Assembly: GCA_944320015.1 (NCBI GenBank)
Contig: CALUFO010000005.1
Location: 24,001 to 88,000, forward strand
Length of the DNA stretch: 64,000 nucleotides
Direction: 5' to 3'
Source of the DNA: an uncultured Barnesiella sp.
GTDB taxonomy: Bacteria > Bacteroidota > Bacteroidia > Bacteroidales > Barnesiellaceae
Shown: positions 42,685 through 51,827 of the stretch, piece after piece
How the letters are laid out: each line of letters opens with the position of its first letter
Numbering within the stretch: position 1 is the first letter of the stretch
Program-made: the position numbers and the translations under genes
Notes under the pieces: model-generated
The model's database searches: none
Told to the model about the DNA's origin: nothing
The model's input: only the letters and a program-made list of their open reading frames with translations

Positions 42685-43902
42685 TTAGGGCAACAACAGC
42701 GAACTGTCGCCGTAGCTGAGGAAACGGAAATCGTGACCGAGCGCATAGTCGTATATCTCGTGCCACCGTCCGTCGACAAACGCCGATACCAACAGCAACA
42801 AGGTGCTTTGCGGCTGGTGAAAGTTGGTGATCATGCCTCGCACGATGTGGTAGCGGTATCCCGGGGCGATGATGATTTGGGTAGACGTGACCAGCCTCGA
42901 AAGCCCGTTCCGGTCGAGATATTCCACGATGTTGCGGAGGGCTTGGCGGGGATCTATGTCGGCGCTGCCGTCGTAGGGTTGCCATTGGGCCACGGTGAGC
43001 GATTGCGGGGAAGCCTGCGGGTTTGATTCCAACGTCTTCCCTATGTAGTAAAGGCTTTCGAGCGTGCGTACCGATGTGGTTCCCACGGCCACCACTCGAC
43101 GGTCGGTATGGCACAGCGCATCGATGAGGTCGCGGCACACCGAGATGTATTCGGTGTGCATCTCGTGACCTTCGAGTGTCTCGCTCTTGACCGGTTTGAA
43201 CGTCCCGGCACCCACATGCAATGTCAGTTCGAGGGAGGGGATACCATTGGCTTTGAGCCGTTCCAACACCTCGGGCGTGAAGTGCAGTCCGGCTGTGGGA
43301 GCGGCTACCGACCCCTCGATTTTGGAGTAAACGGTTTGGTAGGTCGTTTTGTCGCTCTCTTCGGTCTCTCGATTCAAGTAGGGAGGAATAGGCAGTTCGC
43401 CGGCGTGGTCGAGCAGAGCGGCAAACGTCACTTCGGGGTCGTCCCACGAGAATCGCACCTCGTAGGCGTTGCCGTGGGGCAATCCCCGTTCTGCATGGAA
43501 GTGTACGGGTTTACCGTCGATTTCGACCGTTTGCGAGAGTGCCCCGTTTTTCCATTTTTTGGAGTTGCCCACCAAGCAAAGCCACGAACAGGAGCCGGTC
43601 GATTGGAACGAAAGGGAATATTCGTGAGGCGCGAGCGGTTCGAGGCAAAAGACCTCGATAAGGGCGCCGGTCTCTTTTTTGAAGTGCAGCCGCGCCTGTA
43701 TCACCCGGGTGTTGTTGAACACCAGCAGGCTGTCGGCCGGCAATACTTCGGGCAGCTCGTAGAACCGACGTTCTTCGATGGAGCCTTGTCGGTAAACCAG
43801 CAGTTTGGAGTGGTCGCGCCGCGAAAGCGGAAATTTGGCGATACGCTCGTCGGGTAGCGGATAATTGAAATCCTCGATACGAATATTCTGAGTTTTTAGC
43901 AT
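42685..43902 (-). CDS. queA: S-adenosylmethionine:tRNA ribosyltransferase-isomerase
   Basis: 405 residues from the ATG at 43902 (MLKTQNIRIEDFNYPLPDERIA). Motifs: FPLSRRDHSKLLVY, VFNNTRVIQARLHF, GSVAAPTAGLHFTPEV, LHVGAGTFKPV, HEMHTEYISV, VAVGTTSVRTLESL and NFHQPQSTLLLLVSAF. It transfers ribose from SAM to preQ1 in tRNA to form epoxyqueuosine. It is longer than the usual ~350 owing to insertions in the first half. A minus-strand TATTTTTG at 43923-43930 is its probable -7 box. It is divergent from the Smr gene. Confidence 0.95.
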   Translation of the reverse strand: MLKTQNIRIEDFNYPLPDERIAKFPLSRRDHSKLLVYRQGSIEERRFYELPEVLPADSLLVFNNTRVIQARLHFKKETGALIEVFCLEPLAPHEYSLSFQSTGSCSWLCLVGNSKKWKNGALSQTVEIDGKPVHFHAERGLPHGNAYEVRFSWDDPEVTFAALLDHAGELPIPPYLNRETEESDKTTYQTVYSKIEGSVAAPTAGLHFTPEVLERLKANGIPSLELTLHVGAGTFKPVKSETLEGHEMHTEYISVCRDLIDALCHTDRRVVAVGTTSVRTLESLYYIGKTLESNPQASPQSLTVAQWQPYDGSADIDPRQALRNIVEYLDRNGLSRLVTSTQIIIAPGYRYHIVRGMITNFHQPQSTLLLLVSAFVDGRWHEIYDYALGHDFRFLSYGDSSLLLP

Positions 43903-44015
43903 AATCTGTTTTGAATATCGTGCAAAAATAAGCAACTTTGCCGAATATAGCACGGTTTGCCGGGGCGAAATCTGCGCCTCGGGACATCGGTGTACGATAC
44001 AAAACATATAGAATT

Positions 44016-45077
44016 ATGGTAAAAGTAGGCGATAGAGTGCGTTACCTCAATGCCGTAGGAGGCGGGGTAGTGGTGAGAATTGCGAAAGATATTGCGTATG
44101 TCGACGAAGACGGATTTGAGACTCCGGTGTTGGCGCGCGAGTGTGTGGTGATAGAACCGGCCGAGCCAGCGAAGAAAGCGGCTTCCGTGCCGGCTTCGAG
44201 AGTGGTGGAGGTCGCTCCGGTGGAATCGTTTGCCCGTGAAACGGCCGACGACGATGATGCCCCGGCTGTCGAGGAGCGCCCCGAGGGGGAGCAACTCAAC
44301 ATCACATTGGCCTATGTCCCCGACGAAAGCAAGCATCTCAATACGACCCGGTTCTCGTCCTATTTGGTCAACGATAGCAACTATTACCTCTACTTTGCAT
44401 ACCTCAGCCGTGACGATGAAGGGTGGCGCACCCGTTACGCCGGGGTGGTAGAACCCAACATACAAGTGCTGCTCGAAGAGTTTGGACAGGACGAAGTGAA
44501 CTCCCTCGAACGCATCTGCATCCAATATATCGCCTTCAAAAAAGACAAACATTTTGCCTTGAAGAGTCCTGTGGCGGTAGAGTATCGCCTCGATACGACC
44601 AAGTTTTTCAAATTGCACACCTTCCGCGAAAGCCTCTATTTCGATGAACCGTCGTGGTGTGTCGACCTTGTGAAAAACGATATGCCTGTGCGCCCTGTGG
44701 TTTTCGATGCGGCCGACCTCGAACGTGCCATGAAGATGAAAAAGAACGCCGATGCGCCTGTGCGCAAGCCCGTAACCCGCCATGCCGAGAAACCCGGTAT
44801 CATCGAAGTCGACCTACACGCCTCGGTCTTGCTCGACACAACGGCAGGCCTCTCCAACTCCGACATCCTCAATTACCAGTTAGGCAAGGTGCGCGAGACG
44901 CTCGACCAATATCGGCATGCTCGGGGACGTAAGATTGTCTTTATACACGGCAAAGGCGAGGGCGTACTACGCAATGCCCTGTTGAAAGAGATTCGTGACA
45001 AATACAAGAATTGCACTTGTCAAGACGCCTCTTTCCGGGAGTATGGATTTGGGGCGACAATGGTTACCATACATTGA
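44016..45077 (+). CDS. DUF2027 and Smr domain protein
   Basis: 353 residues from the ATG at 44016 (MVKVGDRVRYLNAVGGGVVV); the frame is open to 43938 but that is promoter sequence. A KOW-like N-terminal beta barrel (to about 60) is followed by an acidic linker and the DUF2027 beta domain (EQLNITLAYVPDESKHLN, YYLYFAYLSRDDEGW). The C-terminal Smr domain is IEVDLHASVLLDTTAGLSN, LDQYRHARGRKIVFIHGKGEGVLRNALL. Smr domains of MutS2-type proteins nick or bind branched nucleic acids or mRNA on collided ribosomes. The HGKGEG motif is intact; the exact substrate is unknown. Confidence 0.88.
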   Translation: MVKVGDRVRYLNAVGGGVVVRIAKDIAYVDEDGFETPVLARECVVIEPAEPAKKAASVPASRVVEVAPVESFARETADDDDAPAVEERPEGEQLNITLAYVPDESKHLNTTRFSSYLVNDSNYYLYFAYLSRDDEGWRTRYAGVVEPNIQVLLEEFGQDEVNSLERICIQYIAFKKDKHFALKSPVAVEYRLDTTKFFKLHTFRESLYFDEPSWCVDLVKNDMPVRPVVFDAADLERAMKMKKNADAPVRKPVTRHAEKPGIIEVDLHASVLLDTTAGLSNSDILNYQLGKVRETLDQYRHARGRKIVFIHGKGEGVLRNALLKEIRDKYKNCTCQDASFREYGFGATMVTIH

Positions 45078-45129
45078 TAGTTTTTTACACCTCTCTTCAC
45101 CAACCCGGCGGTGTTGTTTGTATGTGTAG

Positions 45130-46020
45130 GGATACATTTACACTCTCCCTCTGTGTTCCCCGTAGGGGAATATAGGGGGAGTGCCGTAGGCGATGGGGTT
45201 TTTAAACTCCTTACCCCTGTGTTTCCTACAACCGGCAAGAGGGGATACATTTACACTCCTCCTCTGTGTTTTGCGAAGCAAAATATAGGGGAGGTGTTAC
45301 GCAGTGACGGAGGGGTTTAAATATTTTTATAACAGCCATTTATCCACTTAAAATTTAACCCCTCTCCTCGGGACTACCGTCACCTCGGTGTCTCCCCTAT
45401 ATTGCTGACGCAACACAAAGGAGAAGTGTAGATAGTTTAAACTCTCCCTCTGTGTTCCCCGTGAGGAGAATATAGGGGGAGTGTCGTAGGCGAGGGGGTT
45501 TTAAACTCCTTTACCCCTGTATTTCCTGCAACCGGCAAGAGGCGATACATTTAAACTCCTCCTCTGTGTTTTGCGAAGCAAAATATAGGGGAGGTGGCAC
45601 GCAGTGACGGAGGGGTTTAAATATTTTTATAACAGCTATTTATCCCCTTAAAATTCAACCCCTCTCCTCGGGACTGCCGTTCCTCGGTTTCTCCCCTATA
45701 TGGCTGGCGTAACACAGAGGAGAAGTGTAGATAGTTCTCTCTTCACTCTTCTTTTAAATTCCTTCTTTGCATGTGGTAGGGGTTACATTTAAACTCTCCC
45801 TCTGTGTTCCCCGTGAGGAGAATATAGGGGGAGTGCCGTAGGCGAGGGGGTTTTAAACTCTTTTACACCTGTGTTTCCAGCAACCGGCAAGGCGATACAT
45901 TTAAACTCCTCCTCTGTGTTTTGCGGAGCAAAATATAGGGGAGGTGTTACGCAGTGACGGAGGGGTTTTAAAATTCAGTGACTGAGTGGTTTAAATACTT
46001 TTATATATAGGTATTTAAAC
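45130..46020. repeat. Tandem array of hairpin modules
   Basis: At least eight modules: hairpins at 45144-45185, 45257-45294, 45391-45425, 45441-45483, 45559-45595, 45691-45724, 45797-45838 and 45908-45945. Two classes alternate. One has the tip GTTTTGC-GAA-GCAAAAT; the other has GTTCCCC-GT(A/G)-(A/G)GGGAAT or TTGC-TGAC-GCAA. The motif ACATTT(A)AACTCCTCCTCTG recurs at about 45247, 45547 and 45897, giving periods of about 300 and 350 bases. The whole 45078-46180 gap has no gene and no 190-base core. Confidence 0.85.
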
Positions 46021-46082
46021 TTCCGGCTTTCACCGCCTTTTCTTTATAAGGCTACGCAGCACAGCGAAAAAGCGAGGAAATA

Positions 46083-46115
46083 AGAAAGGGTGGCCAAAAA
46101 GCATGACCACCCTTC
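46083..46115 (-). terminator. Porin/glp operon terminator
   Basis: AAGGGTGG pairs with CCACCCTT around a short loop; on the minus strand it is followed by TCTTATTTCC. It lies about 70 bases after the porin stop. Confidence 0.7.
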
Positions 46116-46183
46116 TACATTAGAGTTCAGAATTAAAAATTAAATGAGAAAACAGATATTCTGACCCATACTCAACAGTATAA

Positions 46184-47515
46184 TTAGAATTGGAATATCA
46201 ACCGGGCTTGAACGGTGTGGAAGTTCTCGTCGTAAACATATTTGTCACGATCCAAAACATTGTAAGTATAGCTTACCAACAGTTGGGTGAACTTGTTGAA
46301 CGCATAGTTTACACCGAGGGTAGCCGAGTGCATGTTACCGCCACCGATGCTCAACGAGGTTGCCGGATAGTCGGCCAAAACTCCGTTGGGATAGTATTGG
46401 TCGCGACCCAATACATAGCGCTCGCCGTCCACGATGTCGTTCAACCCTACATAGCTGTAACGGGCTACGATTTCCAAGGATCTTCCGTCCAATCCGCCCA
46501 AAAGACCCGAGGCATTGTTGTATTGATAGGCTTTACCGAAAATCTTGTATCCGGCTTCTACATAACCGCCATGGAATGTGTTCGATCCCAGCGGGTTGCC
46601 TTTTTGCCAAGCCTCGAGCGTTCCCCAAGAGTCGATAGAACCCAAGTTAGCCTCAAACAAAGTTTGGTCGTCGCGTTCTTTGGTTACATATTTGTACATG
46701 TATTCACCACGAACGAAGAACTTGTCGTTTTTGTAGAGGAGTTCGGCTGTCACGTCATAGACGTTTTTAGCCCACGGCATGGTAGCGGTTACAAATTGTT
46801 TGGTCGGGTCGACGTATGTTTCCAGCGAGGTGCCTATTTCATATTCGGTCATTAACGTGTTGTTATAGGTTTCGCCGGTTGCTATATTGGCATAGCGGAA
46901 CGTGGCACCGATGTGGAAAGTGTTGTCGTCGTTGTTGATAGGACGCCACAACCAACGGCCGCCTAAGGTGATGCCTTGGAACCCGGCAAGCTGGTCGTTG
47001 TACAGGTTCTCGGCGAATATACCTTGATTGGCGAGGAAGTGGGTGTTATAGAAGATGTAGCTAAGGCCCAGTTCACGGCCGGGAGACATGGCGTTTACAG
47101 GAGCCGCGCGGGAAATAAAGTGCAGACTTCCGCGGCTGGTGTTGTTACCCATGGAGGCCGGGTTGTTGTAATAACCGGCTTTGAAGGCGTGCGTGCCGTG
47201 ATCGCGTTTCAAGGAATATTGCAAGAAAAGGTCTTTTTGGGTGAATTTCCCTTTTGCGAAATCAAAATCGGCATAGAAATACCAGTTCTTATAACTCATC
47301 GAGGTACGGATACGGGCATCGGTCAAGGACGCTCCCGATTTAACCGGGGTAAAATCGGAGTGATAATAGGCCACGTCCTCCATCATGCGTGCGCCGACAG
47401 TGAATTTAACGTCTTCTTTTTGAAGTTTTATAACCGGGTCGGTGTCGAAATCTTGAGCAACCATTCCTGAAAAAGACAGAGCTGCCAATACCGGTACTAA
47501 AATATATTTTTTCAT
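46184..47515 (-). CDS. Phosphate-selective porin O/P-like outer-membrane protein
   Basis: 443 residues with a signal peptide (MKKYILVPVLAALSFSGMVAQ). It is beta-barrel throughout: alternating polar/aromatic strands such as MSYKNWYFYADFDFAKGKF, FLQYSLKRDHGTHAFKAGYY and FHGGYVEAGYKIFGKAYQY, ending VQARLIFQF with the terminal Phe. GYYNNPASMGNNTSRGSLHF and PGRELGLSYIF fit the OprO/OprP family. Such porins pass phosphate or phosphate esters. It lies 44 bases after glpQ on the same strand, so here it probably lets glycerophosphodiesters or G3P into the periplasm. Confidence 0.85.
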   Translation of the reverse strand: MKKYILVPVLAALSFSGMVAQDFDTDPVIKLQKEDVKFTVGARMMEDVAYYHSDFTPVKSGASLTDARIRTSMSYKNWYFYADFDFAKGKFTQKDLFLQYSLKRDHGTHAFKAGYYNNPASMGNNTSRGSLHFISRAAPVNAMSPGRELGLSYIFYNTHFLANQGIFAENLYNDQLAGFQGITLGGRWLWRPINNDDNTFHIGATFRYANIATGETYNNTLMTEYEIGTSLETYVDPTKQFVTATMPWAKNVYDVTAELLYKNDKFFVRGEYMYKYVTKERDDQTLFEANLGSIDSWGTLEAWQKGNPLGSNTFHGGYVEAGYKIFGKAYQYNNASGLLGGLDGRSLEIVARYSYVGLNDIVDGERYVLGRDQYYPNGVLADYPATSLSIGGGNMHSATLGVNYAFNKFTQLLVSYTYNVLDRDKYVYDENFHTVQARLIFQF

Positions 47516-47559
47516 AGGATAATTATCTTTTTTTGTGTGTTTAATAGTAGTTCTGTTTT

Positions 47560-49005
47560 TTATTTATAATAGCCCAATCTTTCGAGGGTTTCGACTGCAT
47601 CGGGTACTTCTTGGGGTGCGGGAGCGGGGCGTAAGCCGTGCTCGATGAAATACTTCAAGGTCATTTCAGAGCGGTTGGTAAACGCGCCGTCGCCATAGAC
47701 ACTGGTCGGTAGCGGTTTGCCGCTGATGTCCGATTTCAACAGGTCGTCAAACTCGGTCGCATTTCCCCAGTTGTATTCGCCGAAGTATTTACCCATTTGA
47801 GCATACGAGTCGAACGAATAGGGGTGGTTGAGCATACCAGACTTTCTGATAAGATAGGCTTGCCACGGGGCGTTCATTTCGGGATAGTCGTTGGGGGCGC
47901 CGGCGATGCAGGGGCCGATGATGTGAGCTTTGTGCTCCAAGCCCAAGTTGATGAACGAGGCGTAGCCCGAGGGAGTGTCGTATTTCAAGTCGGTCGCAGC
48001 GGTACCTTCCCAGAACAAGAAACACATGGGGATTTGCCCTTTGAAATATTCCGACGTGCGGCGAAGACTTTCGAGCGAGAAGGTTTGGAGAACCACCTTA
48101 CCGTTGGTGTTACCCACATTTACTTTGCCATTCAAGTAGTGAGGCACGTTGTCGCACGGTTTGGTGATGATGTTCCAACCGAGGCGGTCGAGCTCTTCAT
48201 AAACTCGTTTTTCAAAATCCGAGGGGTTCAACCAAGATTCTTTGAACTCGATGTACACACCCGGGCGGTTGCCTGTGTCTTGGGGGTCGTCTTCGTATTC
48301 AAACGTATAGGTCAAACAGTCTCTGGGGTTAGCGGGGTCCCATGTGCCTTCTACTTTCCAAACCCGTTCGCCGTTGCCGTCGCGTTTCATGATTTTGCCT
48401 TCGGCATAGCGTATCTGGTCTTCCAGCGTGGACACATACTGTTTAATGTCGGAGAAAGATTGGCGGGCTTGCTCTAAGCTCGATTCGTTGAACCAAGTAC
48501 CGGCGTCGAGGGCCAACAGTTCTTCATACATATAAGACATCGAGTAGTAAGGACGGAACGAAGCCTTGTCTTTGGCCACTTGCTCTTCGGCTTGTTGCTC
48601 GGTCAAACCGTGGCGCATATAGAAATCTTTACGTCCTTCGGGTACCAATTCGCCATACACATTCTCGATGTTGGTCGTACGTTTCAGGTTGTCGTCGTGA
48701 TTGGCGAGAATCACACCGTCTTTGGTACATTGCAAGTCCGACTCCAAGTAGTCTGCACCCATTTCACGAGCCCAGCGCCAAGCCGATTCTGTCTCTTCGG
48801 GAGCCCAGAATGTAGACCCGCGGTGAGCCATGACGGCATACTTGGGTACATAGTCGCGAACTTTCGCCATTTCGGGGGAAATCGTGTTCACCTCAATGCG
48901 CTTTGCATCGACATTAAAGCTGGTGAAGTCTTGGTTCTCACACGAGGAGAGAGCCACCACGGCAGCACTGCAAGTGATGCCCAATTTGAATAGGTTCTTT
49001 AGCAT
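47560..49005 (-). CDS. glpQ: Glycerophosphodiester phosphodiesterase, lipoprotein
   Basis: 481 residues. The lipoprotein signal ends ALSSCENQD. The GDPD TIM barrel begins MAHRGSTFWAPEETESAWRWA, with ESDLQCTKDGVILANHDDNLKRTTN supplying the catalytic His/Asp and Ca-binding Glu/Asp residues. ECTVEFKES-type glutamates are at VYIEFKESWLNP. It hydrolyses glycerophosphodiesters to G3P plus alcohol, outside the inner membrane. The gene is longer than the ~340 norm, with an insert around residues 130-240. Gene order glpA-B-C-T-Q feeds its product directly to GlpT and the dehydrogenase. Confidence 0.92.
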   Translation of the reverse strand: MLKNLFKLGITCSAAVVALSSCENQDFTSFNVDAKRIEVNTISPEMAKVRDYVPKYAVMAHRGSTFWAPEETESAWRWAREMGADYLESDLQCTKDGVILANHDDNLKRTTNIENVYGELVPEGRKDFYMRHGLTEQQAEEQVAKDKASFRPYYSMSYMYEELLALDAGTWFNESSLEQARQSFSDIKQYVSTLEDQIRYAEGKIMKRDGNGERVWKVEGTWDPANPRDCLTYTFEYEDDPQDTGNRPGVYIEFKESWLNPSDFEKRVYEELDRLGWNIITKPCDNVPHYLNGKVNVGNTNGKVVLQTFSLESLRRTSEYFKGQIPMCFLFWEGTAATDLKYDTPSGYASFINLGLEHKAHIIGPCIAGAPNDYPEMNAPWQAYLIRKSGMLNHPYSFDSYAQMGKYFGEYNWGNATEFDDLLKSDISGKPLPTSVYGDGAFTNRSEMTLKYFIEHGLRPAPAPQEVPDAVETLERLGYYK

Positions 49006-49089
49006 GGATTAAGTTTTTAGATGGTTATTATTAGAATTAGGTTCACTGAAAAAAATAAACTGAATCTTTTCCTTGAATCTTTTGAGGAG

Positions 49090-49116
49090 GGTTGTGAACC
49101 GGGAAGGTTCACAACC
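49090..49116 (-). terminator. Hairpin between glpT and glpQ
   Basis: Perfect 11-bp stem GGTTGTGAACC/GGTTCACAACC around GGGAA. On the minus strand no T-run follows, so it may be an attenuator or mRNA end-protecting hairpin rather than a full terminator. Confidence 0.55.
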
Positions 49117-49145
49117 GCTTCTCGATGTTCATCATAGTATTAGAA

Positions 49146-50546
49146 TCATTTGTTTTTACCTTGTTGCTCGATGAGATATTGCTCTTCTTTATAGGTGAAA
49201 CTTACAAAGAATACCGAGAGGAGACAGGCAGCCAACAGCAGGATAAATGTCCAGTCCCAGCCGGCGTGCTCGGCCACATAACCGATCACGATATTGGCCA
49301 AGATAGCGGTACCGAAGAAGTAACCGAAGAATCCCGTCAAACCGGCCGATGTGCCGGCTGCGTTTTTCGGAGCCAAGTCGAGGGCCTGCACGCCAATCAA
49401 CATCACCGGGCCATAGATGAAGAATCCGATGGCGATGAGCGAGAGGGTCACAATCGTGTAGTTGTCCGAGAACTGCCAGTAGGTGAAGATAAATACCGCC
49501 ACGATAACCATGAATATGATGGTAGTGATGGCGCGGCGGCCTTTGAACAACTTGTCGCTCACCCAACCGCAGAACAACGTCCCCGGGATAGCGGCGAACT
49601 CGTAGGCGAAGTATGCCCACCCGGCCTCTTTAATATCATACCCTTGTGCCTCTTTCAAGAAAGTGGGCGCCCAGTCGAGGCAGCCATACCTGACCATATA
49701 CACAAAGGCGTTGGCGATAGCGATGAACCACAGCATTTTGTTGTTGAGCACATACTTGAAGAAAATCTCCTTGGTGGTCAACACCTCTTCTTGTTTGGCG
49801 CTGTAATTCTTCGGATAGTCGTTGCGGTATTTCTCGATCGAGGGCAGTCCGCAGGATTGAGGGGTGTCGCGAATCATCACATAGGCAAACAGTGCCACGA
49901 GGATAGCCACGGCTGAGGGGAATACATAAGTACCAATCAAAAAGTAGCGGGTCGTGTCGGCTCCATAGAACCACGAGCCAAACCAGATAGCTCCATAAAC
50001 GGCCATCGGGCCTACCAGCGCGCCGCCTACATTGTGGGCGCAGTTCCAAATCGCCATCTTGGTTCCGCGTTCTTTCACCGAGAACCAGTGGGTCATCACT
50101 CGTCCGCACGGAGGCCAGCCCATTCCGTTGAACCAACCTACGAGGAAGTTGAGGGCGGCCATCATGAAGATTGCCCAACCCTTGTTCTCGGGGCCGAAGG
50201 CCACTACGGGAACAATCATAAACATCATCGATATGGCGGCGAGTATCAATCCCAACGGGAGGAATACCCGCGCGTTGCTGCGGTCCGAGACACTGCCCAT
50301 CAAGAATTTAGAGAGCGCATAAGCGATTGCGTTCATCGACAACACAATACTCAACTCACCTTTCTCATAGCCAAACTGAGCCAACTCGGGAATAGCCATG
50401 GAGAAATTCTTACGGACAATGTAATAACCTGCGTAACCGATAAAAATTCCTAAAAATACCTGCCACCTCAGACTCTTGTACCGCGAGTCGATTTGATCGG
50501 CCGGGAGTTCCGGCTTATGGGCAGGAGGTGCCATAAAGTTCCACAT
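49146..50546 (-). CDS. glpT: Glycerol-3-phosphate:phosphate antiporter
   Basis: 466 residues, about 12 transmembrane helices. GYAGYYIVRKNFSMAIPEL, YALSKFLMGSVSDRSNARVFLP, WFNGMGWPPCGRVMTHWFS (conserved OPA loop) and GTLFCGWVSDKLFKGRRA identify the OPA family of the major facilitator superfamily. It swaps external G3P for phosphate across the inner membrane. It lies 25 bases after glpC and before glpQ. Confidence 0.94.
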   Translation of the reverse strand: MWNFMAPPAHKPELPADQIDSRYKSLRWQVFLGIFIGYAGYYIVRKNFSMAIPELAQFGYEKGELSIVLSMNAIAYALSKFLMGSVSDRSNARVFLPLGLILAAISMMFMIVPVVAFGPENKGWAIFMMAALNFLVGWFNGMGWPPCGRVMTHWFSVKERGTKMAIWNCAHNVGGALVGPMAVYGAIWFGSWFYGADTTRYFLIGTYVFPSAVAILVALFAYVMIRDTPQSCGLPSIEKYRNDYPKNYSAKQEEVLTTKEIFFKYVLNNKMLWFIAIANAFVYMVRYGCLDWAPTFLKEAQGYDIKEAGWAYFAYEFAAIPGTLFCGWVSDKLFKGRRAITTIIFMVIVAVFIFTYWQFSDNYTIVTLSLIAIGFFIYGPVMLIGVQALDLAPKNAAGTSAGLTGFFGYFFGTAILANIVIGYVAEHAGWDWTFILLLAACLLSVFFVSFTYKEEQYLIEQQGKNK

Positions 50547-50571
50547 GATAATTAGATTTTAGTGTAAGTGA

Positions 50572-51819
50572 TTATTTGTTCAAGTTTATAGTTCCTTCTA
50601 CATCGATATATTCGGCCAAAATGGAAATCGGGTGCTTCACCTTGTAGGGGGTCGACATTTCGATTTGCCATTTGCAAGTCTCGCAGTCGGTGGCTACGAA
50701 TTGGGGGTCGACTTCTTCTATTTGGCGGAAGAGCGAAGCGCCTATCCCTTGCGAAGTGCCGTAGTTCTCTTTCTTGAATCCATAGGTGCCGCCTATCCCG
50801 CAGCATTGCGAGTCGAGTACGACCAACTCGACGTTGGGAATGTGGCGCAACAACTCTATGGAATAGAATCCCCACCCCAGCTTTTCCATGTGGCAAGGTG
50901 TGTGGTAGGCGATTTTCACCGGGGCGGCGTCGCGGTATTTTATCTTCACTTTCCCCGATTCGAGCAGCCGGTAGATAAATCGGGTGGCCAACTCTATGGA
51001 GTTGCGCACATCGTCGTTTTCGATATTGAGCAGGTGGGGATACTCGTCGCGTATGGTGAATGTGCAGGTCGACGAGGCGGCGATTACCGGGCGTTTCTCC
51101 TCGGTGACAGACTTGCGTATGGAGTCGATATTGACTTTGGCCTGTTTTTTCGCTTGATTGATCAAGCCGTTTGAAATGAGGGCGACGCCGCAGCACTTCT
51201 CTTTTTCCAGCAGGTGCACGCCGTATCCGAGGGCGTTCATCACTTTCACCATGTCTTTGCCCAGTTGCGGATAGTTGTAGTTGATATAGCAACCGTGGAA
51301 GAAACTGACGTGGTTGAGATATAGGTCTTGTTTCGCTTGCGCCTCTTTCTTGAACCAACTCACAAAAGTCTGCCCGGCATACCGGGGGAAAGTGCGGTGA
51401 CGGTCGATTTTCAGCACGCTGTCCATCACCGCTTTTACCGGTTTCAACGCGACCGTCGTGTTGACAATGGGGGCGAAAGTCGACGAGAGGCTCCCCACGA
51501 TGTCGGTGTTGGCCAAAATCATGTCGCGCAGCGAGGGTTTGCTTTTGCTGTATTTGATGCGGGCCAGTTGAATGATGTCGCCTATGCGCACATTGGAGGG
51601 GCAGGCCACTTCGCAACGTTTACAGTTGAGGCAGTATTTGAGAGCTTCGTCAAAAAATTCGCCTCTCTTCAAGCGCAGGCGCTCGCCGTCAGGGCCGGCC
51701 TGTTTGGGACCGGGGTAGTTGGGATTTACGGGTACTACCGGGCAATAGACCGTGCAGACGGTGCATTTGATGCACTGTTCGAAATTATTTTCGCTGATAT
51801 TGTATTGTTGCATAGTCAT
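50572..51819 (-). CDS. glpC: Anaerobic glycerol-3-phosphate dehydrogenase subunit C
   Basis: 415 residues from the ATG at 51819 (MTMQQYNISENNFEQ); the frame extends to 51888 inside glpB but this start leaves an 8-base gap after glpB. Two 4Fe-4S motifs, CIKCTVCTVYCP and CLNCKRCEVACP, are followed by two CCG-domain motifs (KCCGVALIS, QCCGIGGTYG) as in heterodisulfide-reductase-type subunits. GlpC anchors GlpAB to the membrane and passes electrons to the quinone pool under anaerobic conditions. Confidence 0.95.
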   Translation of the reverse strand: MTMQQYNISENNFEQCIKCTVCTVYCPVVPVNPNYPGPKQAGPDGERLRLKRGEFFDEALKYCLNCKRCEVACPSNVRIGDIIQLARIKYSKSKPSLRDMILANTDIVGSLSSTFAPIVNTTVALKPVKAVMDSVLKIDRHRTFPRYAGQTFVSWFKKEAQAKQDLYLNHVSFFHGCYINYNYPQLGKDMVKVMNALGYGVHLLEKEKCCGVALISNGLINQAKKQAKVNIDSIRKSVTEEKRPVIAASSTCTFTIRDEYPHLLNIENDDVRNSIELATRFIYRLLESGKVKIKYRDAAPVKIAYHTPCHMEKLGWGFYSIELLRHIPNVELVVLDSQCCGIGGTYGFKKENYGTSQGIGASLFRQIEEVDPQFVATDCETCKWQIEMSTPYKVKHPISILAEYIDVEGTINLNK

Positions 51820-51827
51820 GGTCTTGT

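Noticed and set aside
42560..43447. 296-residue upstream extension of porE
   Set aside because: It overlaps queA out of frame, is Arg-rich and lacks structure; the lipoprotein signal starts at 42559.
45130..46020. CRISPR array
   Set aside because: Units are 300-350 bases long with variable hairpins and no 20-40 base spacers; no cas genes are near.
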